From: Gp6-AA40 sp035649635
GTDB taxonomy: Bacteria; Acidobacteriota; Vicinamibacteria; Vicinamibacterales; UBA2999
NCBI GenBank assembly: GCA_035649635.1
Contig: DASRJE010000205.1
Location: forward strand, 11,066 to 75,065
Length of the DNA: 64,000 bases
Direction of reading: 5' to 3'
The notes under the pieces are model-generated. The model was given only the letters and a program-made list of their open reading frames with translations. It ran no database searches and was not told the origin of the DNA. The position numbers were made by a program, and so were the translations under genes. Each line of letters begins with the position of its first letter. Within the stretch, counting starts at the first letter, position 1. Below, one piece after another: positions 49,814-59,070 of the stretch.

Positions 49814-52495
49814 TCACGAGATCGCGGGATTCGGTTTGTCCGGGTTGATTCCCAGATCTTTGACCGCTTTCTGAGCGACAGATGCCTCGATCTTCCCGTC
49901 GCGCGCGAGATCATTGAGCGTTGCGAGGACGATGTGCTTGGCATCGACCTCGAAGAAATCGCGGAGCGCCGCGCGTCCCTCGCTGCGTCCGAATCCATCT
50001 GTGCCAAGCGACGTCACGCGCCGGCCCGTCCAGCGATCGATGCTATCGGGCAGCGCCTTCACATAGTCGCTGGCCGCCACAATGCAACCCTCGGTTCCCG
50101 CAAGGCACTGCGCGACATAAGGCACACGCGGCTTCTCACCTGGATGCATCCGGTTCCAGCGATCCGTCGCGTGCCCCTCGCGGTACAGTTCCTGATAACT
50201 GGTGACGCTCCAGACGTCGGCAGCGACACCGTACTTGTCCTCGAGCGTCTGTTGCGCCTTGAGCACCTCGTTGAGGATCGCCCCGCTGCCGAGTAGTTGG
50301 GCGCGTGCGTTCGGCTTCGCCTTTTGAGATGCCCGCAGCTTGTAAAGCCCCTTCAGGAGGCCTTCGCGCGCGCCTTCCGGCATCGGCAGCATCTCGTACT
50401 GCTCGTTCATCACGGTGATGTAGTAGAAGATGCTCTCGCCGTTTTTGTACATCCGACGGATGCCCTCTTCGATGATCACCGCGATCTCGAACGCGAACGT
50501 CGGGTCGTACGAAATCAAGTTCGGTACGGCCATCGATAACAGGTGGCTGTGACCGTCCTGGTGCTGCAGCCCCTCACCGGACAGCGTCGTGCGGCCGGCC
50601 GTGCCACCGAGCAGGAAGCCCCGCGTGCGCGTATCTGCGGCCGCCCACACGAGATCACCGACACGCTGCATACCGAACATCGAGTAGTAGATGAAGAACG
50701 GGATCGTGTTGATGCCGTGCGTCGCATAGGCGGTGCCAGCGGCGATGAACGACGAGATCGATCCCGCCTCGGTGATGCCTTCTTCGAGGATCTGCCCTTC
50801 CTTGGCTTCCTTGTAATAGAGCAGCGTGTCCATGTCGACCGGCTCGTACAACTGGCCGACATGCGAGTAAATCCCAACCTGCCGGAACAGCGCTTCCATG
50901 CCGAAGGTGCGCGCCTCGTCCGGCACGATGGGCACGACGAGCTCACCGATTTCCTTGTCGCGCAGCATCTTCGCCAGCATCCGCACGAATGCCATCGTCG
51001 TCGACGCCTTGCGGCCTTCGCTGCCCTGGTGGAATTCCTTGAACAGCTCGGGAAGGGAGTCCGTCTTGAGGGGTTCGAGCTGGACTTTCCGGGATGGCAC
51101 GAAGCCGCCGAGCTGCTTGCGCCGCTCCAACATGTAGCTGACTTCGGGGCTGTTGTCCGGCGGCCTGTAGAACGGCGCCTTGGCCACGTCCTCGTCCCCG
51201 ATCGGGATGCCGAACCGGGTTCGAAACGCTTTCAGCTCGTCCTCGTTCAGCTTCTTCTGCTGGTGGGTGATGTTCTTGCCTTCACCCGCTTCACCAATCC
51301 CGTAGCCCTTGATTGTCCTCGCCAGGATCACCGTCGGCTGGCCGGTTGTTTCAACGGCGGCCTTGTAGGCCGCGTAGACCTTGATCGGATCGTGCCCGCC
51401 GAGCGTCAACTTCTTCAGCTGCTCGTCTGACAGATGCTTGACCATGTCGAGCAGCTTCGGGTCGGCCCCCCAGAAGTGCTTCCGCACATACTCGCCGGAT
51501 TCGACCGCGTACTTCTGATACTCGCCGTCGACGACCTCTCCCATGCGCTTGACGAGGAGGCCTTCAGAATCCTTTTCGAGCAAAGCGTCCCACTCGCAGC
51601 CCCAGATCACCTTGATGACGTTCCAGCCGGCACCGCGGAAGATCGCTTCGAGCTCCTGGATGATCTGGCCGTTGCCACGAACCGGACCATCGAGACGCTG
51701 GAGATTACAGTTGACGACGAAGATCAGGTTATCGAGCTTCTCGCGTGAGGCGAGCGTGATCGCTCCGAGCGATTCGGGCTCGTCGGTTTCACCGTCACCA
51801 AGGAATGCCCATACCTTCGAGTTCGATCGCTTCTTGAGGCCACGATCCTCGAGGTAGCGCATGAAGCGAGCCTGGTAGATCGACTTGATGGGACCGAGGC
51901 CCATCGACACCGTCGGGAATTCCCAGAAGTCGGGCATCAGCCATGGGTGCGGGTACGAGGAGAGTCCACCGCCCTCCTTCAACTCGCGCCGGAAGTTCGC
52001 GAGCTTTTCAGCCGAGAGCCGACCCTCGAGAAATGCGCGCGCGTAGATGCCCGGGGCCGCATGGCCCTGGAAATAGATGATGTCGCCGTCGTGATCCTCG
52101 CCCTTGCCCTTGAAGAAGTGATTGAACCCGACCTCGTAGAGCGTCGCGGCGGAGGCGTACGTCGAAATGTGACCGCCGATGCCGTCCTCGAGCTTGTTGG
52201 CCTTGACGACCATGGCGAGGGCGTTCCAGCGAACCAGGCTCTTGATTCGGCGTTCGATCTCGCGACTGCCTGGAAATGGGGGCTGATCTGAGGCCGGAAT
52301 GCTGTTGACGTAAAGGGTGTTCGCCGTGAAGGGTTGAGTAACGCCGTTCTGCCGCGCGTGAACGCTTAGTGCCGCCAGCAGGCGACTGACGCGTGCCGGC
52401 CCGCCCGACTGCAGGACGTAGTCGAGCGATTCGAGCCATTCACGCGTTTCGAGAGCTTCGATCTCTGCCGCGTCCTTGGGTGCCGTATTGCGCAT
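49814..52495 (-). CDS. aceE: Pyruvate dehydrogenase E1, homodimeric type
   Basis: An 893-residue thiamine-diphosphate enzyme matching the long AceE form. It has GHAAPGIYARAFLEGRLS, TPP motif WAFLGDGETDEPESLGAI ... IFVVNCNLQRLDGPVRGN, ILARTIKGYGIGEAGEGKN, and PYVAQCLAGTEGCIVAASDYVKALPD near the end. It decarboxylates pyruvate and acetylates the E2 lipoyl group. ATG 52495 has GGAGAG 6 nt upstream. It is the first gene of the aceE-aceF-lpd operon and is divergent from the UDG gene (189 bp). Confidence 0.97.
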   Translation of the reverse strand: MRNTAPKDAAEIEALETREWLESLDYVLQSGGPARVSRLLAALSVHARQNGVTQPFTANTLYVNSIPASDQPPFPGSREIERRIKSLVRWNALAMVVKANKLEDGIGGHISTYASAATLYEVGFNHFFKGKGEDHDGDIIYFQGHAAPGIYARAFLEGRLSAEKLANFRRELKEGGGLSSYPHPWLMPDFWEFPTVSMGLGPIKSIYQARFMRYLEDRGLKKRSNSKVWAFLGDGETDEPESLGAITLASREKLDNLIFVVNCNLQRLDGPVRGNGQIIQELEAIFRGAGWNVIKVIWGCEWDALLEKDSEGLLVKRMGEVVDGEYQKYAVESGEYVRKHFWGADPKLLDMVKHLSDEQLKKLTLGGHDPIKVYAAYKAAVETTGQPTVILARTIKGYGIGEAGEGKNITHQQKKLNEDELKAFRTRFGIPIGDEDVAKAPFYRPPDNSPEVSYMLERRKQLGGFVPSRKVQLEPLKTDSLPELFKEFHQGSEGRKASTTMAFVRMLAKMLRDKEIGELVVPIVPDEARTFGMEALFRQVGIYSHVGQLYEPVDMDTLLYYKEAKEGQILEEGITEAGSISSFIAAGTAYATHGINTIPFFIYYSMFGMQRVGDLVWAAADTRTRGFLLGGTAGRTTLSGEGLQHQDGHSHLLSMAVPNLISYDPTFAFEIAVIIEEGIRRMYKNGESIFYYITVMNEQYEMLPMPEGAREGLLKGLYKLRASQKAKPNARAQLLGSGAILNEVLKAQQTLEDKYGVAADVWSVTSYQELYREGHATDRWNRMHPGEKPRVPYVAQCLAGTEGCIVAASDYVKALPDSIDRWTGRRVTSLGTDGFGRSEGRAALRDFFEVDAKHIVLATLNDLARDGKIEASVAQKAVKDLGINPDKPNPAIS

Positions 52496-52684
52496 GAAAT
52501 CTCTCCGGAAGCGTGCCTCAGATCAGTGGCACTACTCGGAGCCACTGTCTGCGACCCCCGCGGCGAATGCATGCGCCGTGGGGTGGAATTGACGCGCCCC
52601 CGGGGTCTCGCGCGGGACGGCCAGCCACGTCATCCCTGATACTGTTGACGACAACTACCCATTCTAACGCCCGCAGCACATGAG

Positions 52685-53419
52685 ATGAAACCCGTTTCGA
52701 CCGTTCTTCTCCCTCAGCTGACCCGTTTGGCATCGGTTCACGACACCATTGTCGGATGCGAGCGCTGCCCTCGTCTGCGCACCTACTGTCAGCAGATCGC
52801 GCGCGACAAACGTCGAGCGTATCTCGACGACACCTACTGGGGCCGTCCAGTACCAGGATTCGGCGATCCGTCAGCTCGCCTGCTGCTGGTTGGGCTCGCG
52901 CCGGCTGCACATGGCGCCAACCGTACCGGGCGTATGTTCACAGGCGATGGGATCGGCGGCTCCGGCAACTTCCTGATGGATGCGCTTAACCGGACGGGCT
53001 TCGCCAACATCCCGAGCTCGCGTCACATCGACGATGGCCTCGCTCTTTATGACGCGTACATCGTCGCTGCGGTGCGCTGTGCGCCACCGGACAACGCACC
53101 GCTGCCTGAGGAGATCACGCGCTGCCTCGATCACCTCGAGGCCGAGGTCGCAGAGCTGCATGGCGTCCAGGTTGTAATCGCACTCGGCAAGATCGCCTTC
53201 GACGTCTGGTTGCGTTTGCTGAAACGCAGAGGGTCAACCCTGCCATCGCCGCGACCGCAGTTCGCACACGGCAGACTCGTGCGGATACCAGGACCGGAGG
53301 GGCTGCCGCAAATCGTGCTTGGGTGCTATCACCCGAGTCGTCAGAACACGAATACGGGCAAGCTGACGCCCGCGATGATGGCGAGTGTGTTCAAGAAGGC
53401 GAAAGGGCTTCTTCGATAG
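52685..53419 (+). CDS. Uracil-DNA glycosylase family 5 (UdgB-like)
   Basis: A 244-residue base-excision-repair glycosylase. It has GCERCPRLRTYC with Fe-S-type cysteines, motif A LLLVGLAPAAHGANRTGRMFTGDG (the family-5 GLAPA-x-H-G form without the usual catalytic Asp/Asn), CAPPDNAPLPEEITRC with further Cys, and motif B GCYHPSRQNTNTGKLT. The four cysteines probably bind a [4Fe-4S] cluster. It starts at ATG 52685. Confidence 0.93.
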   Translation: MKPVSTVLLPQLTRLASVHDTIVGCERCPRLRTYCQQIARDKRRAYLDDTYWGRPVPGFGDPSARLLLVGLAPAAHGANRTGRMFTGDGIGGSGNFLMDALNRTGFANIPSSRHIDDGLALYDAYIVAAVRCAPPDNAPLPEEITRCLDHLEAEVAELHGVQVVIALGKIAFDVWLRLLKRRGSTLPSPRPQFAHGRLVRIPGPEGLPQIVLGCYHPSRQNTNTGKLTPAMMASVFKKAKGLLR

Positions 53420-53570
53420 TCAACTCCCAACTCCCAATCTCCAATTCCAAGGCTCTGGCGTTCGACATGGCTTGGGAGTTGGTGATTAAGAATTGGGAGT
53501 TGGGCGTTGCCCTTCGACGTTGCTCAGGGCAACCCCGAGCATCGTCGAGGGGTTGGGATTTGGGAGTTTA
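53420..53570. repeat. Composite intergenic repeat (CAACTCCC units plus CCTTCGAC/GCTCAGG palindromes)
   Basis: The left part holds CAACTCCCAACTCCCAA and related units, mirrored by TTGGGAGTTGG and AATTGGGAGTTGGG. The right part holds CCCTTCGAC/GCTCAGGGC and CCCCGAGC/GTCGAGGGG pairs. It fills the gap between two convergent genes and can fold into a long structured transcript on either strand. Confidence 0.75.
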
Positions 53571-54005
53571 GATAGTTCCCGGCTTGAGCGAATAGGTCTT
53601 ATCCTCGTTCTGGACCCGGTAGGCCATGTGGCAGGCCGTGCAAGCTGCACCGACTTCCTTGACCGCTGCAAACGCAGCCTCCTGATTCGGCGTCGCTGCT
53701 GACACCGCGGCCTCGACGGCGCTGACCTTCGCGATGGCTTCCTTGCTCATCTTGACGGCGTCGTCCTTCTTGTTCATGACCCAGAAGTTTTCGGCATCCA
53801 TCAGGGCCTGCTTCACAGCAGCCACTGAAGTCTTGGCGTCGGCAAACGCCTCGGACTTGATGGCCTTGACCGTCGCGCCATTGGCGGCACTGATCCGTTT
53901 CATCGCCCCCTCGAGTTCAGCGGGGTTCGTCGCTTTCTGAGCAACCGCAACAGTACCCGTCAGGGCCAACAGCAGAGCGGTCGTATATGTGAACAGCCGG
54001 CGCAT
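53568..54005 (-). CDS. Small secreted c-type cytochrome (cytochrome c'-like)
   Basis: A 145-residue exported protein. The signal peptide ends at AVAQ; a mostly helical Ala/Lys-rich body follows, with the heme motif EVGAACTACHMAYRVQNED near the C-terminus. A C-terminal CX2CH after helices is the layout of cytochrome c' / c556-type four-helix proteins, which often bind NO or act in electron transfer. ATG 54005 has AAGGAGG 7 nt upstream. Confidence 0.9.
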   Translation of the reverse strand: MRRLFTYTTALLLALTGTVAVAQKATNPAELEGAMKRISAANGATVKAIKSEAFADAKTSVAAVKQALMDAENFWVMNKKDDAVKMSKEAIAKVSAVEAAVSAATPNQEAAFAAVKEVGAACTACHMAYRVQNEDKTYSLKPGTI

Positions 54006-54070
54006 CTATTGCCTCCTTGGAAAACGTGAAGGACCGATGGAAGAAGGCTATCCTGACCGATTCCAGGCCA

Positions 54071-55024
54071 TCAGGCAAGCGTGTGCCGGAGCGTCCGCAT
54101 GTCTGCATTCCCGCCCGACATCACACAGACAACAGTCGCGTCCTTCGGGGGAGCGTACCTTCGCGCTGCCGCGAGCGCGGCGGCGCCGGCGCCCTCGGCA
54201 AGATTGTGGGTGAATTGGATCGCCGCCGCGACGCCTTCTCGCAGCTCACTCTCTGCGAGAACGACGACGTCGTCCAGGGACGCCTTCAACATCGAGAACG
54301 TGAGATCGAATGTGGTCCTGGTGGCAATGCCCTCGGCAAATGTCTCGGCTCGCTCGCGCGTGACTCGCACAGGTCCTCGCCATGACTCGACGAAGGCATC
54401 GGCTTGCTGCGCCTGCACGCCGACCACGCGCGTCGACCGGCCAAGACCCTCGCGGACGATGCCACAACCCGCGGCACCACTGCCCCCGCCGATCGGCACG
54501 AAGACGAAATCGACCCGATCGAGGGTGTCGAAGATCTCAATCGCATAAGTCCCGACGCCAGCGATGAGCAGCGGTTCGTTGGCGTTGTGAACGTAACGCC
54601 AGCCCTCGCGCCGCGCTTCGTCTTCGACGTATTCGCGCGCTTCATCGAAGTCCCGTCCGTATTCGAAGAGCTCGGCGCCGAATGCGCGCAAGGCGGCCTT
54701 CTTGTCGAGGTTGCTGTCCACGGGCACGACAACGCGGCACCGGATCCCGTGAAGCTGACAGGCGAGCGCCAGTGATTGCCCGTGGTTTCCGGTGCTGGCG
54801 GCAATCACGCCTTGCTGCCGCTCGCGGTCCCCGAGCTGACCCACGAGATTCAGGCCGCCTCGGACCTTGAACGACCCGGTCGGATTGTGGTTTTCGTGCT
54901 TGACCCACACGCGGCAGCCAACCCACTCATCGAGCAGCGGGTGATGCAGCAGCGGCGACGGTCGCATATGTGCGTAGACACGCTCTTTCGCGGCGAGGAC
55001 GTCCTCGAGTCGTGGCGGCTCCAT
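54071..55024 (-). CDS. PLP-dependent threonine/serine ammonia-lyase-like enzyme
   Basis: A 317-residue fold-type II PLP enzyme. The Schiff-base Lys is in PTGSFKVRGG, the phosphate loop is GGGSGAAGCG, ASTGNHGQSLALACQL matches the substrate loop, and the end is VCVMSGGNADMRTL. There is no C-terminal ACT regulatory domain, as in catabolic threonine dehydratases. The exact substrate (threonine, serine or another hydroxyamino acid) is not decided by sequence. It starts at ATG 55024. Confidence 0.92.
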   Translation of the reverse strand: MEPPRLEDVLAAKERVYAHMRPSPLLHHPLLDEWVGCRVWVKHENHNPTGSFKVRGGLNLVGQLGDRERQQGVIAASTGNHGQSLALACQLHGIRCRVVVPVDSNLDKKAALRAFGAELFEYGRDFDEAREYVEDEARREGWRYVHNANEPLLIAGVGTYAIEIFDTLDRVDFVFVPIGGGSGAAGCGIVREGLGRSTRVVGVQAQQADAFVESWRGPVRVTRERAETFAEGIATRTTFDLTFSMLKASLDDVVVLAESELREGVAAAIQFTHNLAEGAGAAALAAARRYAPPKDATVVCVMSGGNADMRTLRHTLA

Positions 55025-55089
55025 ATCGTTGCGATGGGGTCCGGCTGCCGCCTTCGCGGCATAGCGCCCAAGAAAGCCGGACGCTGTGA

Positions 55090-55923
55090 TTATGCTTGCG
55101 CCCTCCGGCCGGATTGCCCTACTGACATGAACTCATCCCGAACCGATACCGCGATATCGGGGCGGTTGCTGATCAACGCATCGGCGCCCCAGGCCAGCAG
55201 GCGCTTCATATCTGTCTCTTCGTCGACCGTCCACACCTCGACTTCGAGCCCGGCCCCGTGCGCATCTCGAATGAAAGCCGGGGACACGACACGCATCACA
55301 CCGGCGGTCTCCGGTACCTGATACCCACCGTATTCCGACTGACGCACCGGCCAATGAGCCCATGAGCGATAAAGGGCAAGTCGTACCTCCCAGCGGGTCG
55401 CACTGGTCGCCATTGCTGGCAACGCCTCGCGAGCCGCTCGCATCGCGCGAGAACCGTCGGAGGCGGCGCACACGCGGTCGACGGCGGATGAGGCGAGGGC
55501 CTCGGCGGCCACGGCGTGCCCCATCTCCCGGTCATCGACCTTCATTTCGATGATGATTGGGATATCCCTGAATCGGAGGAGCACGTCGCGAAGCCTCGGG
55601 ATCCCCACTCCACACCCTCGAAACGGGTAATTGCGGGCGGTATCGACCCACCGGTATCCGGCATCGACCCGAGAGAGCTCGGCCGCGGTGAGACGATTGA
55701 CAGGTCCGGAGCTATCCGTGGTCCGGTCGAGCGTAGAGTCGTGGCATACGACGACGACTCCATCGGAGGAAAGATGCACGTCGAGTTCCAGCCCGTCCGC
55801 GCCGGCTGCGAGCCCACGCTCAAACGTGGCCATAGTGTTCTCGGGCCCAAGCGCGCAGCCTCCTCGATGCGCGAAGACTCTGGGCTTCGACGATCCAAAG
55901 AAGGCCACGCCTGACAATAGCAT
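55090..55923 (-). CDS. Glycerophosphodiester phosphodiesterase family protein
   Basis: A protein of about 277 residues. It has the GDPD signature VFAHRGGCALGPENTMATFERG (catalytic His, Glu), DGLELDVHLSSDGVVVVCHDSTLDRTT (Glu, Asp, second His) and a late VEVWTVDEETDMKRLLAWGADALISNRPD. A short hydrophobic N-terminus (AMLLSGVAFF) may be a signal or membrane anchor. ATG 55923 was chosen over a TTG at 55983 nearer the divergent gene. It cleaves glycerophosphodiesters. Confidence 0.92.
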   Translation of the reverse strand: MLLSGVAFFGSSKPRVFAHRGGCALGPENTMATFERGLAAGADGLELDVHLSSDGVVVVCHDSTLDRTTDSSGPVNRLTAAELSRVDAGYRWVDTARNYPFRGCGVGIPRLRDVLLRFRDIPIIIEMKVDDREMGHAVAAEALASSAVDRVCAASDGSRAMRAAREALPAMATSATRWEVRLALYRSWAHWPVRQSEYGGYQVPETAGVMRVVSPAFIRDAHGAGLEVEVWTVDEETDMKRLLAWGADALISNRPDIAVSVRDEFMSVGQSGRRAQA

Positions 55924-56011
55924 CGCACCGGACCAGAAACCCGGAGCCGAGGGCGGGCCATCGGCGCCTGGAGTCAAAGCCAAGAATCCACAGCCCTGAT
56001 AGGATCAGCCC

Positions 56012-57517
56012 ATGTCCACATCTGGTATTACTACGCTGGGCGCGCTTCGCCAGGCGGTCGCGCACGGCGACGTGCCGCGCCGCCCCGTTCGCGAAGAAGT
56101 CCGCAACAATCTCATACGTAAGCTCCGCTCCGGCGAGACTTTGTTTCCGGGCATCATCGGCTACGACGACAGCGTCGTCCCTCAAATGGTCAACGCGCTG
56201 CTGTCGCAGCACAACTTCATCCTGCTTGGCCTGCGGGGGCAGGCCAAGACCCGGCTGCTCCGTGCACTCACGACATTGCTCGACGAGACGATTCCCGTCG
56301 TCCCCGGCTGCGAGATCAATGACGATCCGCTCGAGCCACTCTGCGGCGCCTGCCGTCAGCGTATCGCTAGCGAAGGCGACCGTTTGCCGATCGCGTGGCT
56401 GTCGCGCGATTTGCGGTACGTCGAGAAGCTGGCAACGCCGGACGTGACGATCGCGGACATGGTCGGAGACATCGATCCCATCAAGGCCGCACGATCGGGG
56501 CTGCAGCTCTCGAGCGAGCTCACGATGCACTACGGCCTTCTGCCACGGGCCAATCGAGGCATCTTTGCGATCAACGAGTTGCCAGACCTGGCCGGCAAGA
56601 TTCAGGTGGGTTTGTTCAACATCCTTCAGGAGGGGGACATCCAGATCAAGGGGTATCCCATCCGGTTGCCGCTCGATCTGCTGATGGCATTCACGGCGAA
56701 CCCCGAGGATTACACGGCGCGCGGCAAGATCATCACCCCGCTCAAGGATCGCATCGGGTCCGAAATCCGCACGCACTACCCGACCGGACGGGCCGACGCC
56801 ATGGCGATCACGGCGCAGGAAGCCTGGCTGGCGAGAAATGGCGCAACATCCACGGCGGAGATTCCGTCGTTCGTGGCTGAGATCGTCGAAGAGATCGCGT
56901 TCCAGGCCAGACAGGATCGACGCGTCGACAAGCGCTCTGGCGTCAGTCAGCGGCTCCCGATTTCGGCGATGGAGAATGTCGTGTCCAACGCCGAGCGTCG
57001 CGCGCTGGCCGCGGGTGAGCAGGTCGCAGTCGCCCGCGTCAATGACATCTACGCCGCGCTTCCCTCGATCACCGGCAAGTTCGAGATGGAATATGAGGGC
57101 GAGCTCAAGGGAGCCGAAGCGGTCGCCCGGGATCTGATTCGCGCATCAGTGGCCAACGTGGCCGACGGGTATCTTTCGCATCTGGACACAAGGCAGATCA
57201 TCGAGTGGTTCGACCTCGGCGGCAGCCTGCAGTTGAGCGACACGATGAGCGCCGCGGACGTACTGCGTCATGCACGCCAGGTCCAGGGGCTGGTCGAGCT
57301 CGCACGCTCGGCAGGCGTACCGTCGAACGCATCAGAGCCGATGCTGGCGTCGGGAGTCGACTTCCTGCTTGAAGGCTTGTATGCGACCAAGAAGATCGGG
57401 CGCAGCGACGAGCGCGGCTACCACGGCGCCGAGTCTCCCGTGCGCAAACCGGCACGCGAGGTGAATCTCGACGAGGAGACGCGCGGACCAGGGGCGCGGA
57501 AGAAATACTACAATTGA
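56012..57517 (+). CDS. MoxR/ChlI-like AAA+ ATPase
   Basis: A 501-residue cytosolic AAA+ protein of the magnesium-chelatase-like group. The Walker A-like loop is LLGLRGQAKTRLL (residues 71-83). A Cys cluster, GCEINDDPLEPLCGACRQ (Cys100, Cys111, Cys114), is a possible zinc knuckle. The Walker B position reads IFAINELPDL (184-192, Asn-Glu in place of Asp-Glu), and sensor motifs FTANPEDY and LKDRIGSEIRTHYP follow. Its partner is the VWA protein encoded downstream; such pairs act as remodelling or chelatase-like chaperones. It starts at ATG 56012. Confidence 0.88.
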   Translation: MSTSGITTLGALRQAVAHGDVPRRPVREEVRNNLIRKLRSGETLFPGIIGYDDSVVPQMVNALLSQHNFILLGLRGQAKTRLLRALTTLLDETIPVVPGCEINDDPLEPLCGACRQRIASEGDRLPIAWLSRDLRYVEKLATPDVTIADMVGDIDPIKAARSGLQLSSELTMHYGLLPRANRGIFAINELPDLAGKIQVGLFNILQEGDIQIKGYPIRLPLDLLMAFTANPEDYTARGKIITPLKDRIGSEIRTHYPTGRADAMAITAQEAWLARNGATSTAEIPSFVAEIVEEIAFQARQDRRVDKRSGVSQRLPISAMENVVSNAERRALAAGEQVAVARVNDIYAALPSITGKFEMEYEGELKGAEAVARDLIRASVANVADGYLSHLDTRQIIEWFDLGGSLQLSDTMSAADVLRHARQVQGLVELARSAGVPSNASEPMLASGVDFLLEGLYATKKIGRSDERGYHGAESPVRKPAREVNLDEETRGPGARKKYYN

Positions 57518-57536
57518 CTATCCGACATGCAGGGCG

Positions 57537-57577
57537 GAGCGTGCCGTAGCGCGAAGCGCGAAGGCGGCTCCGCAAGG
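57537..57577. repeat. GCGCGAAGGCGGC-type GC-rich intergenic repeat, copy 2
   Basis: GCGGAGC ... GCTCCGC arms flank GCCGTAGCGCGAAGCGCGAAGG, giving a stem-loop between the AAA+ and VWA genes. The core is shared with 41110-41160. Confidence 0.6.
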
Positions 57578-57583
57578 TGACAT

Positions 57584-58909
57584 GTGAAGTACCGCTATAC
57601 GAAGTACACGGGCAATCTTCTTGACGAGATCGACATCGACGATCTGGTATCGAAGCTGTCTGACCTGTTACTTTCGAGCGGATTCAACAATCCGTGGGGC
57701 GGCGCCAGCGACGAAGAGGATCGCACCATGCAGGCGTTGCACGATGCGATCCTCGAGGCGCTGTTCAGCGGCGGCATGCTGTCGGACGAGGCCCTTCAGC
57801 AACTGCTCGGCGACCCGGCCGATGGCGACCAGGAACAGGCGCGGCAACAGCTCGAGGATCTCGTTCAGCAGATCATCGAGCGCATGATGGAACAGGGGTT
57901 CGTGTCCGGCGCGCCCGACCTCGAGCAGGAACGCGAGCGGCGACAGGGCATGGGAGGCGGGTTCGACGACTCGGCCGCTCCGGTCAAGTTCGAAGTCACC
58001 GACAAGGCGCTCGACTTCCTGGGATATCGCGCGCTCCGCGACCTGCTGGGCTCGATCGGTCGAAGCGACACGGGCAGGCACGACACCCGCCATCTCAGTA
58101 CCGGCGTCGAAACCGCCGCCGCTCCCAAGCCATACGAGTTCGGCGACACGCTCAACATCGACCCCAGCAGCACGATTCTGAACGCGGTCAAGCGACTCGG
58201 GACTCGGGACTCGGGACTCGGGACTCGAAGGACTGGTCGTGCGGATCCCGGATCTCGAAACCCGGATCCCGCCGCGATCGAAGTGGATTACCCCGATCTC
58301 ATGGTCGCGCAGAGCGAGTACCAGAGTTCGTGCGCAACCGTCATCATGCTCGACTGCAGTCACAGCATGATTCTCTACGGCGAGGATCGCTTCACGCCCG
58401 CCAAGCGCGTGGCACTCGCGTTGGCGCACCTGATTCGCACGCAGTATCCCGGCGACTCGCTGCGCGCGGTGTTGTTTCACGATTCAGCCGAGGAGATTCC
58501 GCTCAAGCAGCTCGGGCGGGTGCGCGTGGGTCCCTACTACACGAACACCCGAGAAGGTCTGCGGCTGGCGCGCCGAATCCTCGAGCGCCAGAAAAAGGAC
58601 ATGCGGCAGATCGTGATGATCACCGACGGTAAGCCGTCGGCGCTCACGCGCCCGGATGGGCAGATCTACAAGAACGCGTTCGGGCTGGACCCCTTCATCG
58701 TGTCAGAGACGTTCGCCGAAGTGAACGCCTGCCAGAAAGCCGGCATCATGATCAACACGTTCATGCTCGCGCGCGACCACGATCTGGTGGCATTCGTGCG
58801 GCGAGTTGCCGCCATCTGCAGAGGCAAGGCGTACTTCACGACGCCATACACGCTCGGCCAATACGTTCTCATGGACTACATGGACAGGAAGACCAAGACA
58901 ATTCATTAG
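57584..58909 (+). CDS. VWA-domain protein, partner of the AAA+ ATPase
   Basis: A 441-residue soluble protein. The N-terminal ~200 residues are Gln/Glu/Asp-rich helical (DEALQQLLGDPADGDQEQARQQLEDL). The C-terminal von Willebrand A domain has the MIDAS motif LDCSHSMIL (Asp257, Ser259, Ser261), ALALAHLIRTQYPGDSLRAVLFHDSAEEIP and IVMITDGKPSAL with later metal ligands. A repeat-derived insert (58194-58270) separates the two halves. The start is GTG 57584 with AAGGTGA upstream. It is paired with the AAA+ gene as in MoxR/VWA systems. Confidence 0.88.
   Translation: MKYRYTKYTGNLLDEIDIDDLVSKLSDLLLSSGFNNPWGGASDEEDRTMQALHDAILEALFSGGMLSDEALQQLLGDPADGDQEQARQQLEDLVQQIIERMMEQGFVSGAPDLEQERERRQGMGGGFDDSAAPVKFEVTDKALDFLGYRALRDLLGSIGRSDTGRHDTRHLSTGVETAAAPKPYEFGDTLNIDPSSTILNAVKRLGTRDSGLGTRRTGRADPGSRNPDPAAIEVDYPDLMVAQSEYQSSCATVIMLDCSHSMILYGEDRFTPAKRVALALAHLIRTQYPGDSLRAVLFHDSAEEIPLKQLGRVRVGPYYTNTREGLRLARRILERQKKDMRQIVMITDGKPSALTRPDGQIYKNAFGLDPFIVSETFAEVNACQKAGIMINTFMLARDHDLVAFVRRVAAICRGKAYFTTPYTLGQYVLMDYMDRKTKTIH
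58194..58270. repeat. Dispersed GGGACTCGGGATCC-type repeat inside the VWA gene
   Basis: Five GGGACTC heptamers and then GGATCCCGGATC / CCCGGATCCC units lie in frame between the helical and VWA domains. They encode a Gly/Thr/Arg/Asp/Ser/Pro stretch. It belongs to the same family as 7336-7410. Confidence 0.75.
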
Positions 58910-58910
58910 A

Positions 58911-59058
58911 GATCTTTGATTAGTGATTGTTGAGTCGTTGGTGATTTGTGATTGTTGATCTTCGATTGATTCGAGACCCCCGGTTCCCGTCACGGGCAAC
59001 CTGCAACAAATCACTAATCACAAATCAACAATCATCAACGAATCAATAATCAAAGATC
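58911..59058. repeat. Large AT-rich imperfect inverted repeat
   Basis: Outer arms GATCTTTGATTA (58911-58922) and TAATCAAAGATC (59047-59058) pair perfectly. They continue as imperfect ~50-nt arms made of GATTGTTGA / TGATTTGTGATT units against AATCAACAATCA / AATCACAAATCA units, around a GC-rich centre. It starts right after the VWA stop and ends 12 bp before the LON-domain gene. It is markedly AT-rich against its GC-rich surroundings. Confidence 0.8.
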
Positions 59059-59070
59059 GGCCAATCAACA

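Noticed and set aside
49696..50007. 103-codon frame covering the 95-bp element and the end of aceE
   Set aside because: Most of it is antiphase to aceE. Only the tail over the element is of interest, and copy 1 lacks an upstream start, so a protein is unlikely.
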